64,000 bases of DNA from Adiantum capillus-veneris (Eukaryota > Streptophyta > Polypodiopsida > Polypodiales > Pteridaceae): assembly GCA_014529385.2 (NCBI GenBank), contig CM043947.1, positions 100,199,186 to 100,263,185 on the forward strand, in the 5' to 3' direction. Position numbers and translations under genes: made by a program. The notes under the pieces are model-generated. The model was not told the DNA's origin, made no database searches, and worked only from the letters and a program-made list of their open reading frames with translations. Of this stretch, positions 39,841 through 53,481 are shown piece after piece; position 1 is the stretch's first letter; each line of letters begins with the position of its first letter.

Positions 39841-40500
39841 CTCCCCCTTGACTATGACCCCACTTACAATGAGTCGTTTGGAAAAGCAAAAAGGAAACCC
39901 CTTAATAAATCACAACACCAAGTTTAGGATTTTTAGAAAACTTTCAAATGTAATTCAAAAGAATGTACAAGATAGAGAGAAAACTCCATATATCTCATTA
40001 CTTTTGAGAAGATAGAAAGTTACATCATTCATTTGAGGTGCCCATAGTTCTCTTAGCCATTTCTTGGTGTCTCTCTTTCACATAAGGTAGCTCCCCGGCC
40101 AAGAGGAGTGTCCTATCACCTCAGGGTTAGTCGAGCCAATGTAACCCTATCTGGGCAAGCACCTTGCCACAGAATCCAATGTCAAATGTAGTGCATACAA
40201 GGGATTTTCACAATAGGAACACAAAATGAGCAGTTTGGGTAGCGGTGCATAAGCACAAAACTTTGCTCAAAGCTTTCAAAGACCACGTCATGAAATGGCC
40301 TTGGGGAGTAAACTCATTGTGTACAATGGCAACATCGCCAAGGGGAAGTTTTCATATGTAATATGCAAGGGAGGACTATGTTCCAAAGGCCATCCGCTTG
40401 CCACCCATCCGTGTTGCAAACTCATTAAGCTCCAGGACATCCTATCATAAACCAATCAAGAGTAAGAAAAAGATTATTAAGGTGAGAACAAGGTAGAATT
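39841..40500. other. unassigned non-coding stretch
   Basis: I see no domain, repeat or ORF that I can support. Confidence 0.3.
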
Positions 40501-41708
40501 TACCTCCTTCTCCTTCTCTTTGTCCCCCTCCTCTCTAATTCCCTTGGCATCCAAGTCGATGCATGACTTCACCTCATCCACAAACTTTGGCTCATCAAAG
40601 GAGGGGTTTTGCATAGGCATCCTTTCTGCCACAGCCTTGGCTTGCTGGCTTGGAGATATTCATCAACCACGTGCAACTGCTCTGCTAATAGAACCTCCGC
40701 ACACACAAGTGCAATAATGTCACTGACAGAGTCACCAAGTTGTAGGAGCTTGCTTCTTTCAAGGGCATATGGCGTGTGCTCTAGGGAAAATTGGGTGATG
40801 GTGCACAGCACACTTAGGCACTCATCCATGCATAGGCCAAATTATTTCTCCAGTTCATGGAAAAAAGAGAAATTCCTCCGCATTTACTATCACTCACATA
40901 AACGATTGATCTCTACTTTTGGGATTGCCTCATCCATCAATGGCGCATCGTGTAGGGTGACACTATTAATAGCCACAATGATGGGTTTTTCAACCACTCC
41001 TTGAGCCCCCTAGGGAACTCGAGCTGAAGTGTCTGGCCTTCCGCCAGAGGGTTCATGGGGACACCCTATTGCTCCTTGGCATCCTTGATGATGGACCCAA
41101 CCTGAAGGTGTGGGTGTCGCACCTCCTCCAAGTTGGATTTTTTGCTGACAAGAAAGATAAATGTAGCTAACCAAGAAAGGTACTACACCCCCAATTTGTG
41201 TTTCTTCAGCGTTGGCACCACTGGAGCCTGCTTGTCCAAGAAATGGCCTGCATCTGCGGCAATTTCTTAGAATCGTCTCAAGTGCTTGGAGAATGGGCAA
41301 TCACCTTGTGGATGTAGTATAAGAGATTGCAAGGCACCAAAATCCTTGCATGTGGGGGGATAGTTATTGCATATTTTATGATGTGCTCCTCCATGAATGT
41401 TAAAATCTTGGCAAATGCATCCATGTGGAGGGCAATTGTGGTGCCAAGGTCAGGGAGACGAGTGAAAAAGGTGTGAAGTTCCAACTTTCCCTTATAGTTG
41501 GTGTCCTCAAGAAAGAGGGTGAAGTGTGACAAAGGGGTGGATGTGGGTGCAGAAGTAGAGGGTGTGAGGCATCCATATCTAGTTCGAAGTGTCGATTAAA
41601 AGTAGAAGAGCTCAAGGGTTGAGAAAGTGAAAAGTCAGAATGAGTTATCAAGTCCCCCCCTTTTCTAATGGTGGCTTTTTTTAAAAGTCGCTTTTTCCAA
41701 TAAAACAC
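40501..41708 (-). pseudogene. decayed gene of unknown family
   Basis: Several minus-strand frames look as though they were once one protein: 41708-41278 (NYKGKLELHTFFTRLPDLG, ILTFMEEHIIKYAITIPPHA, ILVPCNLLYYIHKVI), 41300-41010 (FLGQAGSSGANAEETQ), about 41060-40890 (AINSVTLHDAPLMDEAIPKV, EINRLCE) and 40829-40560 (LGDSVSDIIALVCAEVLLAE, QLHVVDEYLQASKP). The amino-acid mix is protein-like across frame jumps, typical of a pseudogene with frameshifts. I do not recognise the family: a transposon accessory protein or a host gene relic are both possible. Confidence 0.4.
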
Positions 41709-42289
41709 TTCAAAAAAAGGTTTTTTTTCAAAAATTGACTTTCATCTCATTGTGATGCATAGATTTCAGTAATAAGTAAAAAATGGTACTGAAACAAGTT
41801 GTACACAACACCGCTATTGTAGAATGAAAAATTAAACCCTTCACTTATGCACTTAATATGTTGTTTTGAAAGAATTTTTATTTTTCTAAAATTGGGGAGA
41901 CCTAAACCATCTGGGGTACCATAACAATTAGTTTATGCTAAAACTTCTTCTCTAAGGTATGGAGTAATGACTAAACTCAAGAAATGGGCATGCATGGTGA
42001 CTATTAGTACAAGGGCACCATGTTAGATGCATAGTTTGGCTAGGATGAATGTAGTTATCAAGGAAATATGGTGAAGATTAACCTATCTCAAGAAGGATTA
42101 ATAGACTAATCCTTGTTAGATTTTTCCACCTTTTACAACATTATCATGTTTTAGTATAGGTTAGGGTACCATAGATGACAACTAGAGTCACCCCAGTTAC
42201 CTGTAATGCTGTTTGGAAACTAATCTATTGATAAGTAAGGGTGTTCTCTCTCTGGCTTTTCTAAAGGAAGGACATGTTGTCACTTTTCC
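41709..42289. other. unassigned A/T-rich stretch
   Basis: No ORF. About 41865-41900 (TTTTGAAAGAATTTTTATTTTTC) resembles 45510-45550 in the LTR-like sequence at 45.5 kb, suggesting a distant shared repeat. Confidence 0.3.
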
Positions 42290-42632
42290 CTTTTCTCTAG
42301 TAGGACCCCAGAGAAACTAAGATCTAGCTTGCATATTAGAAAGATGTATCTTTTAGTATGAATGACTAAATATATATGTCTACTTGAAATGGATGGTTCT
42401 TGAATTTTTTATGAGGTCTCATGTGTTACTCTAGCCTATATAAATAACTTTCATAATGTGGTTGTATGGCGTGGTGGTGCATCTTTGAGTCTCCTTCAGA
42501 CTTCCTCACATGCCATCAGAACAATTAGCAATGATGCAACTGATGTGGCTGTATGGTGCAGTGGCGTATTTTTTAGTTGTTTTATGGCTTCCCCGCGCGC
42601 CATTCAGAGAATTGGCAATGACGCAACTATAC

Positions 42633-42700
<68 letters not shown>

Positions 42701-42845
42701 TTTCTCTTTTCTCTAGCAAGACAAATGTATCTTTTGGTGTGAATGACTAAATAGATATGTCTACTTGAAATGGATGTTGTGGTCTATGGTTCTTGAATTT
42801 TTTATGAAGTCTCATGTGCTATTTTAGCCTATGTATATAAGAAAC
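42290..42845 (+). repeat. imperfect direct duplication around a (CT)n tract
   Basis: 42290-42441 and 42700-42845 share TTCTCTAG, GATGTATCTTTT/AATGTATCTTTT, GAATGACTAAATA, ATATGTCTACTTGAAATGGATG and GGTTCTTGAATTTTTTATGA. Between them lie two tandem copies of about 82 bp (42462-42540 and 42546-42625, sharing TGTATGG-G--GTGG-G and ATTAGCAATGATGCAACT or its variant) and a (CT)n run at 42632-42697. A second (CT)n run is at 42846-42913. Confidence 0.75.
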
Positions 42846-42873
42846 TCTCTCTCTCTCTCTTTCTCTCTCTCTC

Positions 42874-42906
<33 letters not shown>

Positions 42907-42913
42907 CTCTCTA

Positions 42914-45300
42914 CTATTTTATCCCTCACTCTTGATGGTGGTGACTCTCCTCACTTTGGAGTGCATGGGCTTGTCCCATAGGTCATTAAGATCCACCCTA
43001 TTAAATGTGGATCATTTTGGAATCAATTTGTGGTTGTAGGTCAAAAATGATGCTTTACGCAATTCGGAGGTGCTTATGCAGTTCGAAGGTGCTTTCTAAT
43101 GCCATAGGCATCATTTGATAGCTTTTCAAGCTGCCAACTAGGTACATTGTCCATATATTTCATGTAGAAGCCCTTGTGAAGTCAGAATCTAGTTTGGACA
43201 CTTTGCAAAAGTTCAGATTATTATCTATAAAGCTCCTTGGACCCTGGTCAATGGACCCTGGTCAAATAGTCATTTGAGTTTATAGGAGTGTTCTATAGAT
43301 TTATGCTATGGTCCATTCAAGTTTTTTTACTTTGGTGCATTGAATCGGTCGCTAAGATACCTTGTTGACCTAGGGTTTTTTTAGCGATCCATTTTACTAT
43401 CCCGTAATAAAAAAAGTTCATTAGTAGGTTGAAAAACTTACCACTTATGTCTTGTATGAGACTGTGCATTGTGGAGTCTACTAGAAGCTCATAAATACGT
43501 ACCGAAAGAGGTCTCCAAGAGCACTCCCCAAAGGTGACAAGTGAAAAATGAGACTAATTTTAGCCTATCTAGTATATACATACGTAGATCCCATACATCA
43601 AAGCTTCTCATCCCTCCCAGATAGTCCCAATAAGTCACAAATCATACTTTTCTTATGAAAATTTCTTCATTTGGACACCTTTTGCCCAGTTTTTGGAAAT
43701 TTTGCAAAATCAAGCAAAGGTGACCTAGTTTGGGCTTTTTCTCACCGTCTTTAGAATTGAACAAGATTTGGCATGCTTGTCCATCATATCTTCCTAATCA
43801 TCATCAAACTTTCTTCTTCAATCTGAGGCTAATTGCTATTTATTTATAATTTTTGACCCTTTTATTAAAAATTAGAATAAAATCACAAATCCAAATTAAA
43901 GAATAGAGCTACAAATCAATAATTAACAAAACACACTTAAATATCATACTTGGTCATGTTTTTGTGGATTGTTCCATTTTGGTTGCTTTTTTGGCCAAAA
44001 GCACACAAATTAAGTAAAAATTATAAAGTTTTTGACCTTTTTTCATGATATTTACACTTTTAACACTCCTACACGTTAGGGGTATTATATAAAAAGGTTC
44101 AGATAGATTTCAACGAAGTTTCAACACCCAATTGTGTGTAGAAGGAAGACATGTTTGAGGTCGAGTTGGAGTAAGTGTGTGATATTTCTTCGACAATAGT
44201 CTCTAGTTGTCCCCCTTGGGTTTTCAGACTCTGCTTTCAATTTGTTGGTTAAATCCCTGATTTGCTAGTACATAGCCTGATCTAAGGTACATGAAGAAAG
44301 ATCTTTTTAATGAGATTGAATACGTAACCATTTGATCCAATACCAACCCAATTTAGTTGTCACAATTCTCCTTTTCTAAACTATTTTCTAGTTGTCGCTT
44401 GATTTCACCAAATCCTGCAGAACCAAACAATTTGCTAGTTACTCTATTAGCTGCAAGCATGTATAATGAATGAGCATGTACAACAAATGATGCTAAAAAA
44501 ATTTAGTCCCAAATTGAAGAAATAGCCAAAGGGCCAATATTGAAGAAATAGCCAAAGAATCAATATTGAAACTTCAATTTCTAGTAAACCCAATTTCTAG
44601 TAGCAAACAATGTTCAAATGACTCCAAATTTTGCAAGCTATCTATGGGATAGGTGCTCTACCCTAGGCAACCAACAAATTAAAAAAATTTGCTTCTCTGG
44701 CTAGTAGGAGATAATAAGCATGATTATTATCTACTGACGTAGAAAAAATAGTTTTGGCACTTTTGATGATACTCACTGGTTAAGGATGTGTTCAATGAGA
44801 TTTGAATCACTTTTCAATAAATTTGGACAAGTTTTGTACAAATTTTCACCAATTTTGATAGCTTGTAGACTCTAATTCAAAACAACTCTCAAGTTCAATC
44901 AAAACTATTTCAAATCACTTGAAATTTGGCACATGCACTCAATTTCTATCATTAATCAAAGTCCCTTCAAGAAAATTTCAAAAATCTTGTGTTTTGGAGC
45001 ACAAGATAATAAGCATGATTATTATAGCTTGACCTAAAATGAAAATTTTTTCAGGTTTCTTGACATACACTAGTTGTAGGCACTATGAATAGGTCACTTG
45101 ATAGGTTTCACAAGGTTTGGATCAGTTCTCACATTTCTAGCCCCCCTTCTTGTAGCTGATATTGATTTCCACATAAATTTTGGCATAAGTAGTAACTCAA
45201 TAGCTTGAAATGACATCAAATTTGAAATATAAGCTCAATACACTATAGTCTAACATGTGGTATACTCAATTGATTCCTATATAAGGTATTCCTAATGGCT
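42914..45300. other. long A/T-rich non-coding stretch
   Basis: No ORF above background and no known repeat. The 20-mer ATAATAAGCATGATTATTAT occurs twice (44711-44730 and 45006-45025) and is nearly self-complementary. GGTCAATGGACCCTGGTCAA-type doublets occur near 43235-43265. Otherwise I see nothing. Confidence 0.35.
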
Positions 45301-45710
45301 TTGAAAAAAAGTATTCACTGCCTACTTAGTGCAAGGACACTCTAAACTTTGAATAGAAAGAAACGCTGAAGACAAAATAAAGAGAAGAGAAACACAAATG
45401 CACCAATGTGCACTCGACCACCTCTTTATATGGACTCAAAACTTTTGACTTTCCACCTTCATGTGTATTTTCATTTCTTAAACTCGCCATTGACTCATGC
45501 GTTCAAGATGTTTTGAAAGGACTTTTATTTTTCCAAGATTGGGGGCCCTAATTGAGATATTGTAAGACAAGGGGAACTAGAACCTAGGAGTCCACCTCCC
45601 AACCACCCACTATATAGCATGGCTCCTAGACCTTTGCCTAGTTGAACTCCCTTTCCACACTGCTTAGCCCGCCTTGCCCTTGTCTAGTCCGCCTTGCCCT
45701 TGTCCTGACA
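45301..45710 (-). repeat. 3' LTR of a chromodomain-type Gypsy (inner edge clear)
   Basis: The minus strand begins TGTCAGGACAAGG at 45710, directly after a polypurine tract. A TATA-like CTATATAG lies at about 45609-45616, roughly 95 bases in. A 20-bp unit (CCGCCTTGCCCTTGTCTAGT) is doubled at 45669-45705. The outer limit is not defined; 45301 is a guess. Confidence 0.5.
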
Positions 45711-45850
45711 TTACTCCCCCCCTTAAAGAAGAGTTTTCTTCCTCGAAAACAAAAGTGGGGAACTTCTTCTTAAGAACACTAATATTTTCCCAAGTGGCAT
45801 CCTTCATGGATCCAGCTGTTTGGTTGACTGGAACACGGTTCCGTAGGAGG
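45664..45850 (-). pseudogene. C-terminal chromodomain remnant of a Gypsy pol
   Basis: Reads GSMKDATWENISVLKKKFPT then FVFEEENSSL. DATWE-xxxLxxxFP followed by a FxxExxxSL segment is the end of the chromodomain found at the C-terminus of chromovirus integrases, thought to steer insertion to chromatin. The frame runs on through the polypurine tract into the LTR (GGVMSGQGQGGLDKGKAG). Upstream (45850-45990) the frame is lost, and no other pol domain is recognisable to 49.5 kb. Confidence 0.65.
45711..45726 (-). other. polypurine tract of the chromodomain-type Gypsy
   Basis: Minus strand TTAAGGGGGGGAGTAA immediately before TGTCAGG, the canonical 3' priming site layout. Confidence 0.8.
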
Positions 45851-45990
45851 TTCAATGAAACCAAGAGTAACATCTTGATTTTCCACATTGTTGTCCATTT
45901 GCAACCAGCTTGTGTTATCGATTCGTATCCTATCATTGTGTGTAGACTCCATTTCGAACACACATGAGTATTCAAAATGATTTATCACAC

Positions 45991-48900
45991 AAGATGTACC
46001 CTAAAGAGTACCTCTTTTCACTTTCCATGAAAGTAACTTGATAACATACTCATTAGCCAAGTTTAAGTCCTTGACTTGTTTTCCAATTTCAGCAGTAAAC
46101 AACCCCACCATCACTAGTGTTCAAGGTTGAGAACTTGATTTATACATGAAGAGACTACACCTAGTCGCAAACATGCTTTAACTTTATAAGCAAACTCCAA
46201 GTAGAGCAATAAATGCTTACTAATTGGATTGCGGGGTGCTGACATACGCACTTGCATATCCTTTAGCACAAGATTACACTTTGTAATCTGCATATCCCTT
46301 GGATAAGTGACAGTACTGAGGTGTGTTTCCCCCACGGTTTACAACCAGTCTTTCCAGATGGCTGGTAAACGGGGATCACAATATTTTACCACATTGCTGA
46401 GGAATCAACAATTGGATAAATAACCATCGTGGTTAACTTGAAAGATCTACAAGCATCCAAACCGAGCCATGACCTCTATTGGTGATTGGTAGACCGAAAA
46501 GTAAAACTCATTGAGATATTGCACATAGATTGCAAAAATGCTTCATAAGCAATAACTTGAGGAATATGCATGCCGTTCCAAATCAGCCTTTGCTAAACAC
46601 TAGGGCCCATAACACCTAGTGTGCATGCATTTAGCAAAAAACAGATCCGAACCTGTATATCCATGGTGATCCGTGCCAATACTTATGGCAAATGTGATGC
46701 ACCTAGCACACATTAAAAAGGAATGTAAATAGTTCAGAAAATAAACTAAATACTTTCAGTTGCAATCTTGTGCAAGCCTTGCTGAAACGTCTGAAACATA
46801 ATAGAAGGTGAAACATTGATCACTTCTAGGTACAAACAATGAAACTTTTTCATTAACAACTTAGAGCCTTCCTATATGTATAAACAACCATCTCTAATGT
46901 TGTTTAGCAGTACTTGTACCTGAACAAGTCATTCTAAGTATCCGACAATTTTTGGCCATGAAATTTCTCCTGATACGTCGTGCTGAAAATGGTCTAGAAA
47001 ACAGATGTGGCCAGCACCTAGAGACTTTGTCGTGACACATATTTGAAATAGTGGACGCCAGTGTCAGTCCCAAAGACTCATATTCGCCACTTGCGGAATA
47101 TGCCTCAACTAAGGATGTCTGAAAAGAGAACATCCTACAACAAGTACAAGATGTACTCGTGTGTGGAGGTAACTCTAAACACTCTGCAACAAGAGTGAGA
47201 GGGACCCTCTTTCATTGCTCCACACTGGCTAAACCGAACTCCTTGAGTCCCCATACCATGTTGTATCCCATGTGACAACATGTGCCAAATCGAATCCTAC
47301 AAGTGGATTCATAATAGCATAATGTACATTGGACCCTACCGCCCAGAATACTTGTTTCAACATGCCCTTGGCATGGCCCTGGGGATTGAAATGAAAGTTC
47401 AATTACCCGTATTCAAATGCACAAGAGTACGTCTCCCATGTGTGAAAAAAAAAAACAAGCAACATTGCACTGGAAATCCTGGGTGTTGCCTTCGCAATCC
47501 AAACCCATTGGGTAGAATCTACGTATACAACCCCTTGGTAAGACCCTTTGTAGAAACTGCTCAACTAGCAGGTAACGGTAACCAACATAGTTAACCGTGT
47601 ACAAAATGATGAGAATCAACTTGAAAAGTTGAATTTTTCCGCTACCGCATGGTAGATTGCAAAATTCTTTCCTTGAAAGTATAATGGGACTAAATCAAAC
47701 TGTGATCCTTAATGCCTATGGGGTGATTTAGTAAGCACCTGCGGGGTCGTATCCCAAAACAGTATGTCCATAGACACTCCGTAGTGCTATAGAAGGAGCA
47801 GGAAAACAACAAAAGTGAAATGCCTAGCTCTTATGGACAGCCATGCTGTCTGAATTAATTGCTGCATTGATACTTCCTTGTAGAGATCAGCTGATGTGAG
47901 TTGAAGATTATCAAAAACTCAACTTGCGTGTCGCACTGAAAACATGTAGTGCAAAAATGACACCCTAGACATCCATACTGACAAGATTCTTGCTTATCCA
48001 GTAACATCGATGTGTACTTCCCTCGGTAGAGCTGTTCGATCTTGAGGACAATCACCCAAAGAATGCCAATAGTTAGGTCTTACCCTGGGCCTGACAATGG
48101 CTCTTAGCCAATGTGGCTCATAGCCATGATGCAAATTAGTGTTCAACGGAAGACCCAATAAAGACTAATTTGAGTAGCATCTTAGTCACGTGTTAGCTGA
48201 GAGGTAGATCACCTTGGCTTAGGCTAACTCACGAGGAAAACATGTATCAAAAGCTTCTTAGAAGATTTTCATTATTCCCTTAAAAGAGAGAGAAGAGAAC
48301 AAGAGCATGCTGGGTTGAGGAACTTTCCTTAAGGTTTTAGAGTGTGTACCCAAGCTATCTGCTCCTTACGCATCTTATGCCTAAATTGCATCTTATCGGA
48401 TAAGCATTCCACAGTTTTTGGTATGACTCTCGCATCGAGAGAGGTAACCAAAAAACAAAAAACTCATTGTGACCCACCTACCATGCAGGGGTCATGGTTT
48501 AGGACGACTTAGCATTGGCACTTTGCCCGTAAAATAAGTCCTCGATTTAGGTTCCTGTTAGTGTTGTTGTGTGTTGATAGCAACCAACAATCATATTAAA
48601 CAATCCATCCTTAGTATGTCCTTGACAGAGTTGCAAGTGTGATAGCGGAAGCGTAATGCATGAAGTGGTAGAATTGAATCCACCTCACTAGCATGCTTGC
48701 ATGCAGAATTGTAAGCCCTTGCGGAGAGTGATGGCCTCAACCGTGAGAACCAAAACCATAAGTGCCTTGCACAGTTTAGACTGGAAGGGATTTTGTGAGC
48801 TGATATTCCCTATTTTGCTAGTTACCCAAAGCCTTGCTTCCTAGAAAATTGCCAAAGCACTTTGCTTTGCACAATGACAGTAATTGCCAAGTAAGATGTA

Positions 48901-49512
48901 AACAGGAAAAAACAAAAAAACTTAAACTTGGCTAACCTGGTTGTTGTTGTAACCAGTTGGCCCGATATTCCATGGAAGAAAACTCGCTTAAAAATGGCAC
49001 ATAGCCATATTTGCTGCACGAGTGGGGTCTGGTATGTATAGATACGTCCCTTGTATCATTACGCCTATCTGTTTCTCATGATATAACCTGCTGGCATATT
49101 TTCAAGTCCGTACCAAGTTTGTATGCTCATAGCATAGCCCAAACATGGAAGTCTTGTCTTTGCATGATACTTTTCAGTAGATCCACTTTGGATGCTTCCA
49201 TGCTTCAGAGCTACAGATATCTACTCTTGTTCATAGACAAATGTCCTAGTAAAAGAAAGTCGACCTTGTCGAGCAGTCACAAATAATCAACCTTGTCGAA
49301 TTGTACAATGTATTGAAAAGAAAAAAAAAATAATTCCTTGCAAAATATGTACCACTTACCGGATTGGCTTGATGACAGAGACGAGACCGTGCTCCAGTGA
49401 TGTCTAGAAAACAAGCCCTAACAATTTGCTTGACAGCTTCTGGAAATGGTCGTTAATGTGTTGGTCATGTCGAGCACCTGCCGCCTCCTTCATCAAGATA
49501 AGCAACGACCGT
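45991..49512. other. unassigned non-coding stretch
   Basis: 3.5 kb with only short ORFs of no known family on either strand. It may be the eroded interior of the Gypsy whose 3' end is at 45.7 kb, but no RT, integrase or gag motif can be read. Nothing else is supported. Confidence 0.35.
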
Positions 49513-49712
49513 NNNNNNNNNNNNNNNNNNNNNNNNNNNNNNNNNNNNNNNNNNNNNNNNNNNNNNNNNNNNNNNNNNNNNNNNNNNNNNNNNNNNNNNN
49601 NNNNNNNNNNNNNNNNNNNNNNNNNNNNNNNNNNNNNNNNNNNNNNNNNNNNNNNNNNNNNNNNNNNNNNNNNNNNNNNNNNNNNNNNNNNNNNNNNNNN
49701 NNNNNNNNNNNN
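49513..49712. other. assembly gap (200 N)
   Basis: Exactly 200 Ns, same size as the gap at 8857. It interrupts the 3' end of the LINE. Confidence 0.99.
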
Positions 49713-51786
<2,074 letters not shown>

Positions 51787-52486
51787 ACACTCTGATGCTC
51801 GAGACACTCTAATACTGAACATTGGACGTGGGAGATTCACTCTATATACAAAATGGGATGCCACCTTGCGAGCGGACAACTTTGATAAAACCCTATATAC
51901 GACTCATATTAGGAAATATGACCCCTCTTTCTACGCTTATACAACAATCAATGAAGAAAACTATCAAACCCCTATCTTACATGTAAAATATAGGTCTCAC
52001 ATAATCAAATTGAGTAAAAGTAGTCAAAGAGTGTGTACCATAGTGACTGGAAATGTACTAAGGAACCACTTCTGTTGATAACTAGTTGTACCCTCAGTGT
52101 GTCTCAATTTGACTTTCAAACTATGTGCCCGATCATTTTTCACTCTAGCTACTCGTCCAATTCTGACCCATCCAAATCTGGGTGTAAATCAACTCTTGAC
52201 CTACTCCGAATCCACCCTTATCTATGACCGGATTGATACAAAACTGGATATGTGACCTCATAAAAACTACCCCTAAATTCATACGAGTTCTAGTGCACAT
52301 CGATGACCATTCGTTACAAGTAATCAACCTAGGTGAGGTCCCTCCCCCCCCATAAATATGATACCCCCCTCCCTTATATTTTAAGCTTGGGAGATAAATT
52401 ATTAGGGGCTTGCACCTAACTTATACGCTTATGTAACTTGTAAACCCCCTCCCTTGCACTTACGTGGTGAGGTAAGTTTTCCATGG
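51787..52486. other. non-coding with an isolated minisatellite unit
   Basis: A single copy of GAT-GCTCGAGACACTCTAAT with ACTGAACATTGG at 51794-51825 matches the tandem units at 52.65 and 52.82 kb. C-rich runs (CCCCCCCC at about 52344, CCCCCTCCC at 52364 and 52446) are present. No gene. Confidence 0.4.
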
Positions 52487-52980
52487 TGAATCCCTCGTGA
52501 CACTGGAAACACTAGTCATGTGAGCTAGAAATGCTTGGCTCCCGATAATATTGGTGCTGTACACTGGACAGTGGTGCAGCTGGCACTGACACTGGTCACT
52601 GGTGGAGCTCGCATTCAAATGACTGCACCACTTACTCTCAAGACTATGATGCTTGAGACACTCTAATACTGAACATTGGAAACATTGATCACGGGAACTG
52701 GAAATGCTTGAGCTCAGATAATATTGGTGTTGGACAATGGACACTGGTGACTGACACTGAATTTGGTCTCACTGGTACAGATGGTGCTGGAATAACCGCA
52801 CCATTGACTCTTGAGACTCTGATGCTTGAGACACTCTAATACTGAACAGTGGAAACACTAATCACGAGAACTGGAAAAGCTGGCTTCCGATAATACTGGT
52901 GCTGGACAGTGGACACTGCTGCAGGTGGCGCCGACACTGTAGCTTTGCAGCTGGCGTTGACACTAGCAGAGGCATCGGAA
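52487..52980 (+). repeat. tandem repeat, period about 173 bp, about 3 copies
   Basis: Units share GATGCTTGAGACACTCTAAT, ACTGAACA-TGGAAACA, GA-CTGGAAA-GCTTG, GATAATATTGGTG and TGGACA-TGGACACTG-TG. The motif GATGCTTGAGACACTCTAAT starts at 52648 and 52821 (173 bp apart); the first copy starts inside the unit near 52487. It lies on the 3' side of the third Gypsy and may be inside its LTR. Confidence 0.8.
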
Positions 52981-53039
52981 TTGGTAGTACTAGGACTGGT
53001 TATTGGCTCTCGAAAACCAATTTGGCATGCATTGACCGT

Positions 53040-53153
53040 ACAAATAGCTTGTTAAAATCCATGAACACTGATCAAGGATCAGGTAAGCTTCTATTAAGCT
53101 CAATGTGCATCTTCCTGGTATCTTTCTTAATATGGGAGCAGAGCTAAACAACA
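53040..53153 (-). repeat. inner part of the 3' LTR of the third Gypsy
   Basis: On the minus strand TGTTGTTTAGCTCTGCTCCC starts at 53153 right after a G-rich tract. About 53060-53150 matches 37222-37312. The outer LTR limit is unknown and may include the 173-bp repeats. Confidence 0.6.
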
Positions 53154-53166
53154 TCCACCCCCTCGA
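53154..53166 (-). other. polypurine tract of the third Gypsy
   Basis: Minus strand CGAGGGGGTGGA immediately upstream of TGTTGTTTAGC. Confidence 0.7.
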
Positions 53167-53481
53167 AACCTGCACGGCCTTCGGTCTATGCCAATTGTAC
53201 TTAAGTATCATCATCAAGAGCATCATCACACTCATCCTCTGATGTATACATAGCATTATCTTCAGGTGGTTGATTTGTGTTGAAATATTCAATATTAATC
53301 TCAACTTAGTGTTGCTTAAACTACTTAACTCTTTTTCTTGCAATAGGCACTTTGAGCTCAGTACCATCCAGCTCACATAGCTTATATGTCACATTATCAT
53401 AAACATGAAGTACTAACATATGGTCCAAACCATCATTTAACCATCTTTCGCATAGCAGTTAATGGTTTCTCCAGGCTACTG

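Noticed and set aside
46000-49512. Host genes in the 3.5 kb between the Gypsy end and the LINE
   Set aside because: Only short ORFs on both strands, with no family resemblance or plausible splice-linked exons.
52990-53376. 128-codon minus ORF beside the third Gypsy
   Set aside because: It straddles the polypurine tract and LTR edge and has no domain; probably a chance frame.
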